In this document: positions 34,045 to 45,130 of the stretch, one piece after another | Layout of the letters: every line of letters starts with the position of its first letter | How positions within the stretch are numbered: position 1 is the stretch's first letter | Assembly (NCBI GenBank): GCA_949357655.1 | Contig: CASHTG010000008.1 | Coordinates: 868,001 to 932,000 of the forward strand | Source: Parascedosporium putredinis | Lineage: Eukaryota; Ascomycota; Sordariomycetes; Microascales; Microascaceae | DNA: 64,000 bases | Direction: 5' to 3' | The notes under the pieces: generated by a model | Database searches by the model: none | Seen by the model: only the letters and a program-made list of their open reading frames with translations | What the model was told of the DNA's origin: nothing | Program-made: the position numbers and the translations under genes

Positions 34045-36346
34045 ATGCTATCCGTTCTCTTTGTATCCTTGGCCACCGTGGCCACGGCTCTTCCCCATGG
34101 CTCGGTCAAACGCCAGGTGACAGAGCTCGAGGGCAGCTATGATTTCGTGATTGCTGGAGGTGGTACCGCGGGCTTGACGATCGCCGATCGACTGACAGAG
34201 GCCTTCCCCGATAGTAAGTTTCCGTCCACGGATGCACCTTGCAAATGCGAGTCGAGAGGGTCCTAACCTGACCTGTATCAGAGACTGTTCTCGTCGTCGA
34301 GTACGGGGAGATCGAGTATGCTCCTGGCACATTCGACCCCCTCTGACCATTTGGGGCGGCGCCGGCGATAGCGCCTCCCGCTGGGCTTTCGAATCGCTTC
34401 CCAATCCAGAAGTCCTGGACAGGAAAACGGCCGTGATGGCTGGCCAGGTTGTCGGCGGGAGCAGCGCCGTAAACGGCATGTTCTTCGACAGACCCTCGCG
34501 CTGGGACTTTGAGGTGTGGGATCAGCTGCAGGCCTCTGACGACAACGACGGTTCTATACGGTGGAATTGGGATGGAATATACCCATTCTTTAAAAAGGTA
34601 AGACAACGAATTATTCAAGAATTTGACCAGCGTGCATCTCGTTGATGCGCGCGAAAGAGTCCTCCAAGTACGGCATCCGCTCTCAACAGCTGCTAACAGG
34701 ATAGGCCGTTACCTTTACTGAGCCGACGGATCCCGTCGTCGAGGAACGTGGATACACATGGGATCTCGATGTCTACGGTGGCTCTACGCCAATCTACTCC
34801 AGCTTCCCGCCATTCCTCTGGGGCGACCACAACGTCGCTCGCAATACCTGGATCGACATGGGCGTGCCCGAACTTCAGGAATGCGCCGGCGGCGACAAGA
34901 GCGGCGTGTGCTGGATCCCCATCTCCGAGCATCCCGAGACGGCCCGGCGATCCCACGCCGGCCTGGGACATTACGCCGCGGTGAACGAAACTCGGGCCAA
35001 TTACCACCTTTTGGTGAAGCACCAGGTCATCCGAGTCGTGTATCCGGACGGCGTGGAGTCCGGCCCTCCGGTTGTCGAGGTGAGGAATCGCGTAAGCGAC
35101 GAGGTGTTCAACGTCACGGCGAGCGCGGAGGTCATCGTCTCGGCGGGAACCTTCCACTCGCCCACTATCCTGCAGAGAAGTGGAATTGGCCCTGCGGCCT
35201 TTCTCAGCGAGGCCGAGATTCCGCTGGTCCTTGACCTCCCGGGCGTGGGGTCTAATCTTCACGATCACTGGGGTCCCGCGTTTAACTGGAACTGTGAGTT
35301 GCATTGTCACGAGTTGCACACAATTGACTCGACCCTACATGTAGTTTTGGTTATTCTTTTGGACCTTTATTGACACGATGCGAACCGCAGACTCCACGCC
35401 CGGTGACTGGTCGCCCATGCCCAACGATATGAGGGACCCTGAATTTGCCGCCGAGGCCGCCGCCCAGTTTGATGAAATCCCAGCCCGGGGCCCTTATACG
35501 CTCGCCATGTCCAACAGCGGATTGTTCGTGTCGCTCGCCACCATCACCGACGACTACCTCGACATAGTCAACAAAATTCGCGCCCTGATCGAAGACGACG
35601 ACGATGACACCGCCGCATCGTACCTCCCCGAGGAATACAGAGACAACCCAGAGATGGTTGCGGGATACAAGGCCCAGCTCTCCGTGCTCGCCGACTTCTT
35701 CGCCAACCCCGACGCCCCGAGCCTCGAGACCGCCTTCGCCACGGGCACCTCGATGCGCTCCATCATGCTGCACGGCATGAGCCGCGGCACGGTACGGCTG
35801 AACCTCGCCAGCCCGCTCGACCAGCCCATCCTCGACTACCGCGCCGGCTCCAACCCCATCGACTTCGACCTGCACCTCGCCCACCTCCGGTTCCTGCTAC
35901 GCATGATCGACACACCAACCATGCAGGAGTTCGGGACCACGCTGCTCGCGCCCAACACCAGCATCATCGACGACGACGCGGCGCTGCTACAGTACTCCAA
36001 GGAGAACATGGTGCTCTCGTTTATGCATCCGTGCTGCACGTCGGCGATGATGCCCAAGGCTAAAGGTGGGGTGGTCGGTCCGGACCTCAGGGTGCACGGG
36101 GCCGCGGGACTGCGGGTCGCTGATATTAGTGTGCTGCCGCTGCTTCCGAGCTCGCATACCAGCCAGCAAGCGTATGCTATTGGTGAAAAGGTTCGTTGTG
36201 GAAAATGCTTGCGTATTTGTTCTTCTTCTTTAGGGTCCGTCCATGCTAACTGATTGTCGTTGTAGGCTGCCGATATCATCATCAAGGATTGGAGTGATCC
36301 GGCCACGAAGCCCAAGTGCAAGAGGTCGAACATGCGAAAAGCGTAA
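34045..36346 (+). CDS. Secreted GMC-family oxidoreductase (FAD)
   Basis: Glucose-methanol-choline oxidoreductase: FAD-dependent oxidation of an alcohol or sugar. Five exons (34045-34213, 34282-34597, 34705-35293, 35391-36190, 36266-36346) close at about 651 residues after one repair in CCCCC 34337-34341. A signal peptide (MLSVLFVSLATVATALP) is followed by the FAD dinucleotide motif YDFVIAGGGTAGLTIADRL, the GMC signature GGSSAVNGMFFDRPSRWDF, signature 2 VSAGTFHSPTILQRSGIGP, and the C-terminal domain with FMHPCCTSAMMP and SSHTSQQAYAIGEKAADIII, which carries the active-site histidine pair or His/Asn. It resembles secreted choline-dehydrogenase-like and aryl-alcohol-oxidase-like members; the substrate is not fixed by sequence. 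Such enzymes make hydrogen peroxide or take part in secondary metabolism. Confidence 0.88.
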
Positions 36347-37032
36347 TTTAGGGAACATCTGGCGTGGAAAGGCGTCAGGGTAGCGAAAGCCTGTAATGAT
36401 GTTCGTGTGGTTCGTGCCTTGGGTTATCGATTCGTTTAGTAAATGAGAAACCGAATATTGCCTTGTAAACCATTTTCCTTTGCGATGCGTTGCTCGCCAG
36501 AAGAAAAGTTCCACCTTTGCATCATTCAATCCCGTTACGGTATTGCTGTGAGATTCCTACACGATCACCTCGAACCCCCTCTTCTATGTAGTAAAGCCAA
36601 AGGACCTTTTTCGCCCGTCTATTCGCACCCAGCCTTGAGAATCAACTACCGCCAACAAGACTTACTATATTGGAGCGGACATCCTGAAGTCGCTAGAATT
36701 CTAAGAAAATTTGGTGATTTTTCCAATTAACAGGAGACGTCGTGCGTACATGATCGTCGCCAAGGATTGATTCGATGAGATCATGGTCTTGAGCACTAGT
36801 CATCCATCGATGTGGCTGGGGCGGGCATTGCTGTGCTGGCGTCCAAATCCGTCACTGCGCTTTCCAGCCCCTTGTCAAACCCCACTCTTTGGAACAACAG
36901 CCGAACGTCATCTGGTCCCCGTGTGCCTGATCCGGTGAACAATTATGAAGGGTTAAGGCTTATCGTGCTTTTAATTTTTCCTTACTCGATAAGCAAGGCA
37001 GTGCTGGCACCAAGGAGATCCGTCTAGCGGAG
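36347..37032. other. Intergenic, about 0.7 kb
   Basis: 3' flank of the GMC gene and promoter of the next gene. A 95-codon frame near 36443 has no domain. Confidence 0.5.
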
Positions 37033-39170
37033 ATGAAGACGCACTTGCTACACATCCTCATTATGGCACATGCAGTGGCCAGCGCCGTGGCTTACCAACT
37101 TCGCAGCGATGACTTCCGCGTCCACATCGACGAGAATGGCGGCCATCTCTTGGGCATCTTCGATGAGCGAGAGGCCTCAGACTCCATGAACTGGATAAGC
37201 GCCCCATCCAACGCGCCGTGGCAACCCTCGGGAGTCGCTGGGGACTGGGATACTTTGACGCCGGCGGGCGCTCGCTGCACAGGCACTACTGGAGCAGCCC
37301 GGAGTTTCGGTGCCTCGGCCAACGCTGCGATGCGACGTACGCCGCCGACCGGCTCCTCTTGACGGTGAGCAGGAGCGTGGACGCGAGACGAGGCACGTTT
37401 ACCGAGAGGTACACGTTTAAGAACGTGGGGACACCGATCTCGACGTGTCGGGGGCCACGATACGGCGGTGGGCATATTTACCCCCTTCAACGACCATTAC
37501 ACCAATACTTCAGATGCTCTGGCGCGCAGGGCGCACGCGCACGTCTGGGCCAACGGAGGGGCTACGGCCTGGGTCAAGATGGACCAGATGGGCGGCCACG
37601 GGCGGGACCTAGGCATGGTGCTGACAAAAGGCGCGCTGTCCGGCTACAGCATCGAGGGGCGGGATACCATTTCCAGCTCCAACACGCGGGGCGTGTTCCT
37701 ACTGCACCCTGTTGTGCCGACGCTGGCGCCGGGGGAAGAGGCGGTTGTCGAATGGGCCATGTTCTGGCACAAGGGCTGGGACGAGTTCCAGCGGCGGTGC
37801 ATCGCGCTCTCCGAGCAGTTTGTCGCCATCCGCGCCGACTCGCTGACCCTTGCTGCCGGCGAGTCGACCGTCGTGCACCTCGAGGGCCAGAGAGTGAATA
37901 ACCAGACTACTGTGGACGGGAACCGCGTGAACTGCGAGGGAGACCAGTGCTCGTATTGGTACGTGGCCACGGGCGTAGGCCATCGGAGCCTAACCATTAC
38001 GACCCGGAGCGGAGAGCATATCGACGACTCGACCATGTACCTGAATCTCGTACCCAGAATCAAAGACCTCGTCGCCAATCGCGTGGCGTTCATCACTCAG
38101 AAACAGCAAGTTTCCGCCGCGGGCATCCTCGACGGCGCCTACGTCCTCTACGACAACGACATGGACGGCCAGGTCCTCTACGACAGGGCGGCGGATCGGA
38201 ACGCCGGCCGCGAGCGAGTGGGCATGGGCATCTTCATCGCCCGCTGGCTGCGGCGCAACAGAGACCCCGCGGTCGAGGCCTCGCTCAAGAGGTACTACAC
38301 CTTTGTCTGCACGCGGCTGCAGGACGACGAGGGCAACGTCTTCAACGGGCCGGGCGACCGCGGGGACCGCCTGTACAACTGGCCGTGGGTCCTCCAGCTC
38401 CACTTGGCCGTCGCCGCCCTGCACCTCGACTTGCCGCCCGAGATCGCGGGCCGGACCCCGCTGCAGCGCTTTTTGACTACGCTCGATCGGTTCTACGCGA
38501 GTGGTGGCAAGGGGCTTTACGCCATTGGTCTACCGGTCTTGGAGGGTTTGCGCGCGACGTACGCATCCGGGGATAAAGGACTACATGAAAAAGCGCTGCG
38601 GTACTTCACCGAGCACGCGCAGGAGATTGCCCACACCGGGATCCGCTACCCGCCCTTCGAGGTCAATTTTGAGCAGTCCATTGTCGCGCCCGCCGCCATC
38701 ATCCTCTTGGAAATGTATCGGTGGACGGGCGACAAGCAGTGGCTCGAGGCCGGCGAGCGTCAGATGGAGACGCTCCTGCGCTTCGCCGGCAAGCAGCCCG
38801 ATTATCGCCTCCATGATATTGCCATCCGCCACTGGGACGGTTACTGGTTTGGCAAGGACCGCGTGTGGGGGATACGTTTCCCCATTACTGGAGCACCCTG
38901 AACGCCGTAGCTTTGCACCACCTGGGAAGAGCAAAGCGTGACGAGGTAGCCCTCGGCCAGGCGCAAGGCATCATCCGCTCCAACCTGGCGCTCTTCCAAC
39001 CCGACGGGCGCGGCCACTGCGCGTGGATCTACCCTCTCTCCGTCAACGGACGAGCAGGGCACTACCGAGACCCGTGGTCAAACGATCAGGACTTTGCCCT
39101 TAACCATTTACTATTTCTAGAACAGGATTTAGCGGAGGAGCGAGGGGAGGGGATAGTCGTGGTGAAATAA
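37033..39170 (+). CDS. Secreted six-hairpin-glycosidase-like protein (four apparent frameshifts)
   Basis: ATG 37033 with signal peptide (MKTHLLHILIMAHAVASAVA). With four one-base repairs an intron-free frame of 713 residues closes exactly at 39170. The N-terminal half is beta-rich (FRVHIDENGGHLLGIFDE, FTERYTFKNVGDTDLDVSG, IFTPFNDHYTNTSDALAR). The C-terminal half shows repeated helix pairs with Trp/Tyr-rich loops (YNWPWVLQLHLAVAALHL, FEVNFEQSIVAPAAIILLEMY, IRHWDGYWFGKDRVWGDT, FPHYWSTLNAVALHHLG), the layout of (alpha/alpha)6 six-hairpin glycosidases or related lyases. I cannot place it in a numbered CAZy family. Breaks: GG 37220-37221, GGGG 37427-37430, GGG 37470-37472, GGGGG 38867-38871. Likely an extracellular polysaccharide-degrading enzyme, by fold analogy only. 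Confidence 0.66.
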
Positions 39171-41168
39171 TTCTTGGGATATAATTAGCCCTCCGAGGTC
39201 ATGTACTTTATTCAGCATGCAGGCGTGGGCGTGTCGAGTCCGAGACCACGCACATCAATCGATGCTGGTCTTCATCTCAAGTCACGCGCCACGGTCACGT
39301 TTTTATAGCAATACACGGGCCTTGACGACTCGCATTATTTACCAGGTTCTTCACTTCGTCACTTCGCCGTTGGGGGCATCTCAAATCCCGTGAAAACCAA
39401 TTGGTCATGCCAGGCTCAAGCACGCTGGTGTCGACGATGATTTCAAATATGCTCGGTGATGACGCAACGATCGTTTTTCTAACAATAGCACACCTTTGAA
39501 ATCTCTCCAGATGCAAGCACATGAAAAAGAAAAAAAGAAGAAAAAGGATCTGAAGCGGGAGTTTGAGAATCATTGCGCTACATATAGACGCTACGCCGCA
39601 CGCTAGCGCAAGTAATCTAGGTTGAGCTTCGCGACCCTCTCCGTAGGAACCTACATTGATCTAATTGCATAGAAGGGTTATTAGAGATACCTTTTGGGCA
39701 TAGCAAAGGGTCTTCTTTACTGGATCCACCACGCAGAATCCCACTTGCCACCGTGCGGTTGTTCACAGGGACCAGACCTCAGCGGCACAGTTCGACTTTA
39801 GCCAACTTCCGGAATCATTTATATTGAAGGCTCCTGTTTGTCATCCAGATCGACCACTCAAGTGACGGCTCATGGTCGATCCAGCACGATAATTGTCAAC
39901 CCTCTCCTCGCGGCGGCCGGTCGTGCGGCGCAGCACGGTCCGGATCTTCTCTATCGCGCTCCCGTGCGCAAGCCTGCTGCTCCTCTCCCATTCCTCAAAG
40001 AATTGGTGAACCCCGCGTGACTAATAACGTCAATAGCTAGAGGCACTGAGGCTCGCCGCTTTTGTGCCTCTATGTTGAGAAGGTCACCACAAAAACGTGG
40101 TCGAGGGGAGCAAGCGCGCTCGATGTCGTGCCTGTCGCGGCGGTGGCGGCAGTCAAAGACTAATGTGACCACTTGGAAGGTGACGCCGAATCACTGTGAT
40201 ATCTCCCATGATGGTTGAGCGTCCCAGGTGCGCAGAGATTGGTAACTCTAGCATCGTTATACTATGAATAAAAGGCATCTTCAGATCCTACCGATCAACC
40301 GGGAGGTAAACCAAGTAAATGATGATGCTGCCTAATCTCGGCTGCCTGCCGCCACGATCATGGACCCGTTCTTCGGCACATACCCAACCATTCGGACTCA
40401 ATCATACCAAGAAAGACAATAGAAACCCGGGGTCAACGACATGTTTCAATTGCCTTGATAAAGGCATCTCCTAGTCTCCGAATCTCGGCAGATCAGAGTT
40501 CGTTGCAGCTATATCTGGACACTGGGAGACTTTAAGCTTGAACCCATCCTGCAGCGCCGCGCAGCGCAATCAAAATCAATAAATCTAAAGTACGTGGGAA
40601 GTCGTTTCATGGATCCCTTTGACGATGTGCGAAATCCTTCAACTGGCGTAACGAACAAGAAATGGGAAAAGGAAAGGGCCGAGAAATACCTTTGTCCAGC
40701 GTGTTGATGGCGAACGAGAAAGACGTTGCGCAACGCCATAATGGCAAAACAGCAAGGAATGCAATCATCAAACAAGAACAGCGAAGATAAGAGAGGAGAG
40801 GGCGGCCGATTAGATTGAAAAACAGTCCCGCACGAAGAGGATATGTGCAGCTGGTGTCCCCGCTTCCTTCGCGGATAAAAATAGCAGCCTCCAGATTAAC
40901 CTGAGTGCGGTTGTTACACAACAACTCGTCACCAAACGGGCCATCGCAAAACAGGTCATGTTTTTTCGGGTCATCGAGACTCCTACCTCTCTATCCGCGT
41001 CTCTTTTCCGTCGCCACGGTGGGCGACTACTAAAAGCTCACGTCAATATATAAAGACAAAGCAACGCGGCTCTCGAGAACAGAATCCATCGTCACGTCGA
41101 CATTGCCAAACCAAGCAACATCTCACATTGTCCAACGAAAAACATAAGGAAAGAAATCACGCCAAACG
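39171..41168. other. Gene-poor interval of about 2 kb
   Basis: No domain, RNA gene or repeat recognised on either strand. A TATATAAA element near 41047 lies about 115 bases before the next start and is a plausible TATA box. Confidence 0.5.
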
Positions 41169-41648
41169 ATGAAGCTCCTTCCAGCCATCGTAGTTTCGCA
41201 GCTCCTCGCCATCGCCGCTGGCCAAGCCGCGGTCAACGAGGCGGAGCCCGCTGCCGTAGCGGATGCGCCCCAGACGGTCCCAACGGTAGGCGCCAACGAC
41301 CACCCACCCCCGTGCATCCCGAAGCACCATCACACGAACACAGATCGGAAGAAACTACACCCGACCACGGCGCCCGCGAAGCCTTCGGCTACGACTATCC
41401 CGACTTCTGAGATGCCCGGCTACGAGGAGGCCCATGGCAGTGGATACGGTTACGTGAGCCCGGTCTGGGCAAGCTGGAACATTGTTTGGAGGAAGTGTCC
41501 CGAGCAGTCAAGCTTTGAGTCGCCGCCTGTAGAGCTAGATTCAGATCCAGAGGTTGTGCCGGCGCCCGTGCAGCCGCGTCGCAGGCGTAACCCACTTCCG
41601 CTCCACATGCGGTCCGAAAACGTGGCGGGCGAGGCGGCGGAAAACTAG
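41169..41648 (+). CDS. Small secreted proline-rich orphan protein (159 residues)
   Basis: A single uninterrupted frame starts MKLLPAIVVSQLLAIAAGQA, a clear signal peptide with predicted cleavage after AAG-Q or nearby. The mature part is low-complexity and Pro/Ala-rich (NDHPPPCIPKHHHTN), has a Gly/Tyr-Trp segment (GSGYGYVSPVWASWNIVWRKC) and an Arg-rich tail (QPRRRRNPLP). Only two or so cysteines occur in the mature chain, so it is not a disulfide-rich effector type. The TATA-like element upstream and the signal peptide support a real gene; the tail may be out of frame given the indel pattern elsewhere. I recognise no homologue. It may be a lineage-specific secreted protein; its function is unknown. 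Confidence 0.55.
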   Translation: MKLLPAIVVSQLLAIAAGQAAVNEAEPAAVADAPQTVPTVGANDHPPPCIPKHHHTNTDRKKLHPTTAPAKPSATTIPTSEMPGYEEAHGSGYGYVSPVWASWNIVWRKCPEQSSFESPPVELDSDPEVVPAPVQPRRRRNPLPLHMRSENVAGEAAEN

Positions 41649-42780
41649 CCCTTTCCATTGATTCCCTTCCATCCCTTTGTGGTTAGCTTGGATGAACGCG
41701 TGCATTTTATCAGAACACGGTTCGCCCAGCATTAGAAGAGAGTATGGAGGTAGTAAGACCATTTCGTTGTATATCTTGGAATTAGCTTTAGGTCCTCACA
41801 GCTCGTATATATATTCAACAAGGAACATACTAGGTCTTTGAAAACACGTGTCTTTGTGCACATCCATCGTCCTAAAACTAGCGCAGTCGCGGCCCCTGCT
41901 TAGCAGTGTCGAGCGAATTGGAGACTATAGACGTTGGAAGACTCTGAACTCAGTTTGCATATGTCGAGAAGGTCCTCTTTCACGTGTTTCATCACTCTCT
42001 ATGTTAACACACGATCGATAGCTTGCCACGCTCGCATCTCACGAACCAGATTTCAGTATCACTCATCTAGTTTCAAAGGCTTCCTAGTCATATGGCGTGA
42101 CCTTAAGAAGCTCTTGCGAGGCAAGGTTGCCTTGGGCAAAGGCGTGGTTCTTTCGCCTGTAAAGAATCTCGACATTCCATTTCGACGTATTCTCCTATCC
42201 GCTGGATTCCATATATTACGCCATCGGGTATACACATCGCAAGTGAGCACGGCATGATCCACGTACCAGTTCAGGTGAAGAGACGGCTCGTTCAGCTCCT
42301 TAAAAATGCCAGCGCAGTGATCGCCAAGATGCAAAGAAGTGCTCAAACCAACGTAAGCAAGCTGAGGTGCCCCAAGTGGAAAATCTAAAGAAGATGGTTG
42401 ATCCAAATCCGGCACAGCCCCCAGATCCTTTGGCCCACTTCAAGAACGCCGCGTTTCACTAAACGTCGAGGCCAAAATCCTTGTTGATGCGGGCGAGAGA
42501 AGATGTCTCATTGGCCATGCCATCCCCCAACTCAGCAATTCGGCGTCAAGGGAAAGTGATGTAGGGGATCCATCCGGGCTGACTGCATTCTGGATCGGCG
42601 GAGTCCAAGGCAGACAAAACCAGCGCAGTCTCCCAATCTTTTGAATGAGGCTCACACCATCAAGTTTCCCCATACAAAGAACCTGCTAGATTAAAAAGAA
42701 GAAAGAAAAAGAAATCGACTGAAAGCAAACGCGCCATTTCCTCCCTTGAACGCCTTGCTGCCTCGACTAATTCCGCAAAT
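41649..42780. other. Intergenic, about 1.1 kb
   Basis: No gene recognised. Open frames on both strands near 41934-42257 and 42059-42415 overlap each other and show no domain. Confidence 0.5.
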
Positions 42781-43523
42781 ATGGGCAATTCGTCATCCAA
42801 GCCCAACAAGCCAGCCTCTGCACCACCCGCCCGGCCCCACCCAAATCCAGCGGCCGCGGCTCCCGTCGGACCCGACGTAGTCAAGGAGAAGGACATGCCC
42901 CAAGTGCGCGCCCTTTACGAAAAAGTACACAAGGCCGCCATCGACGGACTTCGGCGCAAGGAGCCCACGCTCCGACACTGGCCCGACTCCGCGATCCCCG
43001 TCGACCGCGGCCCGGAGCTCCGCGAAGAAATCGACGAGGTCCTCTCCAAGATGAGCAGCGAACTGCAGTCGCTCTGCTCTCAGGGCGTGTGCAGGTCTCC
43101 CCAGACGCTCAAGGCGGCGATCCACTCGGAGGCGGACCGTCGCTATCCGCGCCGGGAATTCAAGCCCGAGGTCCGGGCACCCACGATCCCCGCTCTGGAG
43201 GGGTACACGTACCGCTTCTACGACCAGACGTTCAAGGAAACGACGCGCTGGCCGTGTACGTCGTCGACAAGGTGCGCCAGCCGCTGCGGTCCGACTACGG
43301 CTCCAAGCTACTGCACCTCACGGCGGGCGCGATGCGGCCCCATGCGCCGCCGGGTCCGTCGAACCAGAAGCTAAAGGGGGACGAGGCGGCGGCGGATATC
43401 CTGAAGAATCAACAAAAGTACGTAAGCGCGGTCCTCGCGGCGTACGATAAGGCGGTAAAGGACACGGGCTTCAAGACGGATACGCAGCTTGGCGCGCGGG
43501 CGGACCATGTCAGTTATCGATAA
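42781..43523 (+). CDS. Putatively N-myristoylated conserved fungal protein
   Basis: Starts MGNSSSKPNKPAS: Gly2, small residues, Ser6 and Lys7 match the N-myristoyltransferase consensus, so membrane anchoring is likely. A Pro/Ala-rich linker leads to a helical domain: MPQVRALYEKVHKAAIDGLRR, LREEIDEVLSKMSSELQSLC. The frame breaks at GG 43236-43237; with one G added it continues FKGNDALAVYVVDKVRQPL and ends with NQQKYVSAVLAAYDKAVKD and stop at 43523, giving 247 residues without introns. I do not recognise a named family. The second half is helical and resembles nothing I can name. A membrane-associated signalling or scaffolding role is an inference from the acylation motif only. Confidence 0.6.
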
Positions 43524-45130
43524 GAGGCCCCGGTTTCCGATACCCGGGAATATGTCATTTCCGCGCGCGTGTAGGTACCGGGTGTGAAAGTGGAAGAGAG
43601 GGGGCGAGAGATTAGAGAGTGAGAGAGTGATACTGGATAAAATGCAACGGTGCAGACCACATGAGTCAAGCACGTTCTCCCAATCGTTCACTTACCTCAT
43701 CGAGTTCATTGGGTTGATGCTATCCTGTGGCAGTTTAAGACCACACCCTCGACTGTAGGCAGCGTGCCACCTGTGTATGTGTGTATATGTATGTGGGCAT
43801 CGGGATCGCATGGGTTCCACCTTGCACACCCTCCTGTGCCTTCATATCAATCCGGTAAAAGGAAAGTTTGGACACCGTGGTTGGCCAAGTTTAAATCGTT
43901 TGCCGCTTGCTTCAGGCAAAAGGACCAAGAGGGGACGGGGTCTTGGACTTGTCGTGATATCAAGAGTGCGCGCTCTACACCAAACGGGTCGGCCCCTTTT
44001 TCTCTGAGAGGAGTCTATATCTGACGTGACTGAGAGGAGATAGTTATGACAAAAGATATTCTTTAGAAGCAGAATTTTCTTATTATTTTCAGTATTTCGC
44101 TCACCGCCGAGCGCTACGCAGTCATTTTTCACTAGGAGCACCTGTCAGTCTGTGGAGTGGCCCCGGCTCGAGACCTCGCCAGCGGCCGTTGCTGAAGCTT
44201 GTTCATGGTGGCATCCAAGGTTCCGGGGTTCCATATTGGCCGGCCTTAGCGATGCGGCCAATAAACCTGGCTCAAACCACGCGACGAGCCACCCCCTCCT
44301 CTCGTGGGAAAGCAGGGCCGACAGTCGCCCGCGATCGTCGGCTCGAGTCACTGTCCTTGACGCCCCTTCCCGTCCGACGTGCATTTCCTTTTACAAAGGA
44401 GAGGAAGATGGTGACTAGTGGATGAGGGAGAGAAAGAGAAATGGGCTATATTACCCGACCTCCACCGCTTCTGACGTCCACTAGGGCACGGGTGCCCCGT
44501 GGGCCAAGGTCGCCAAAGCAAAATAAGGATGACGGCGGGCTGTCCGCCCTGGGGAAAGGGGCCTCGGGGGTAGACGAGATGTCCTCATTGGGCGAGAGAC
44601 GTTAAGGTATATTGATTTTCATGCCACCGAGCCAGTTGACGTTTATTAACCAACCAACCGGACGTTTACGGCGCGAGTGGCGGGCAATCTGCCGGACCCA
44701 TCCAATTACCCTGAATCCGCTATATTTCCGGGGATTTTGTCGAACCTGCCCTGGCTAGGCATGGCCGCGTCAGACGTTTGATCTATCCATATTGTGTCTA
44801 TATGGTTGACTTTGCGTTTTTTTCTGCACAAAGTGATATCTTAGGTCGTTCCTAGTATCAGTCGAGATGATGGCGAGGGAGGGAAAATGTCTCCGGGCTG
44901 ACAGGCACCGAGTGATATATAGTGGCACAACTTTTTTACAGATGATGCTGATTGAAAACTGGTTCTTCTTCTCTTTCTAACCGTGGTCGTTCTCACATTC
45001 CCTTTTTCTATATATCGTAGTCTGGTTACCTGAGCCTTAGGGAAATCACCATTCGGTGAAGCGCTTTCGTATCCCCACCTTCCCACCACATTACAGGTTA
45101 TCGAAACCCGAACCATCAACCACCACAAGC
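43524..45130. other. Intergenic, about 1.6 kb
   Basis: No gene recognised. It includes a (GA)n-rich patch near 43600-43630 and a GTGTATATGTATGT patch near 43770-43795. The last 250 bases are likely the promoter and leader of the DUF1996 gene; a GATATATAGTG lies near 44913. Confidence 0.5.

Noticed and set aside
34693..35884. Minus-strand open frames of 170-210 codons across the GMC gene
   Set aside because: No domain, and the plus-strand GMC motifs and phases account for the region.
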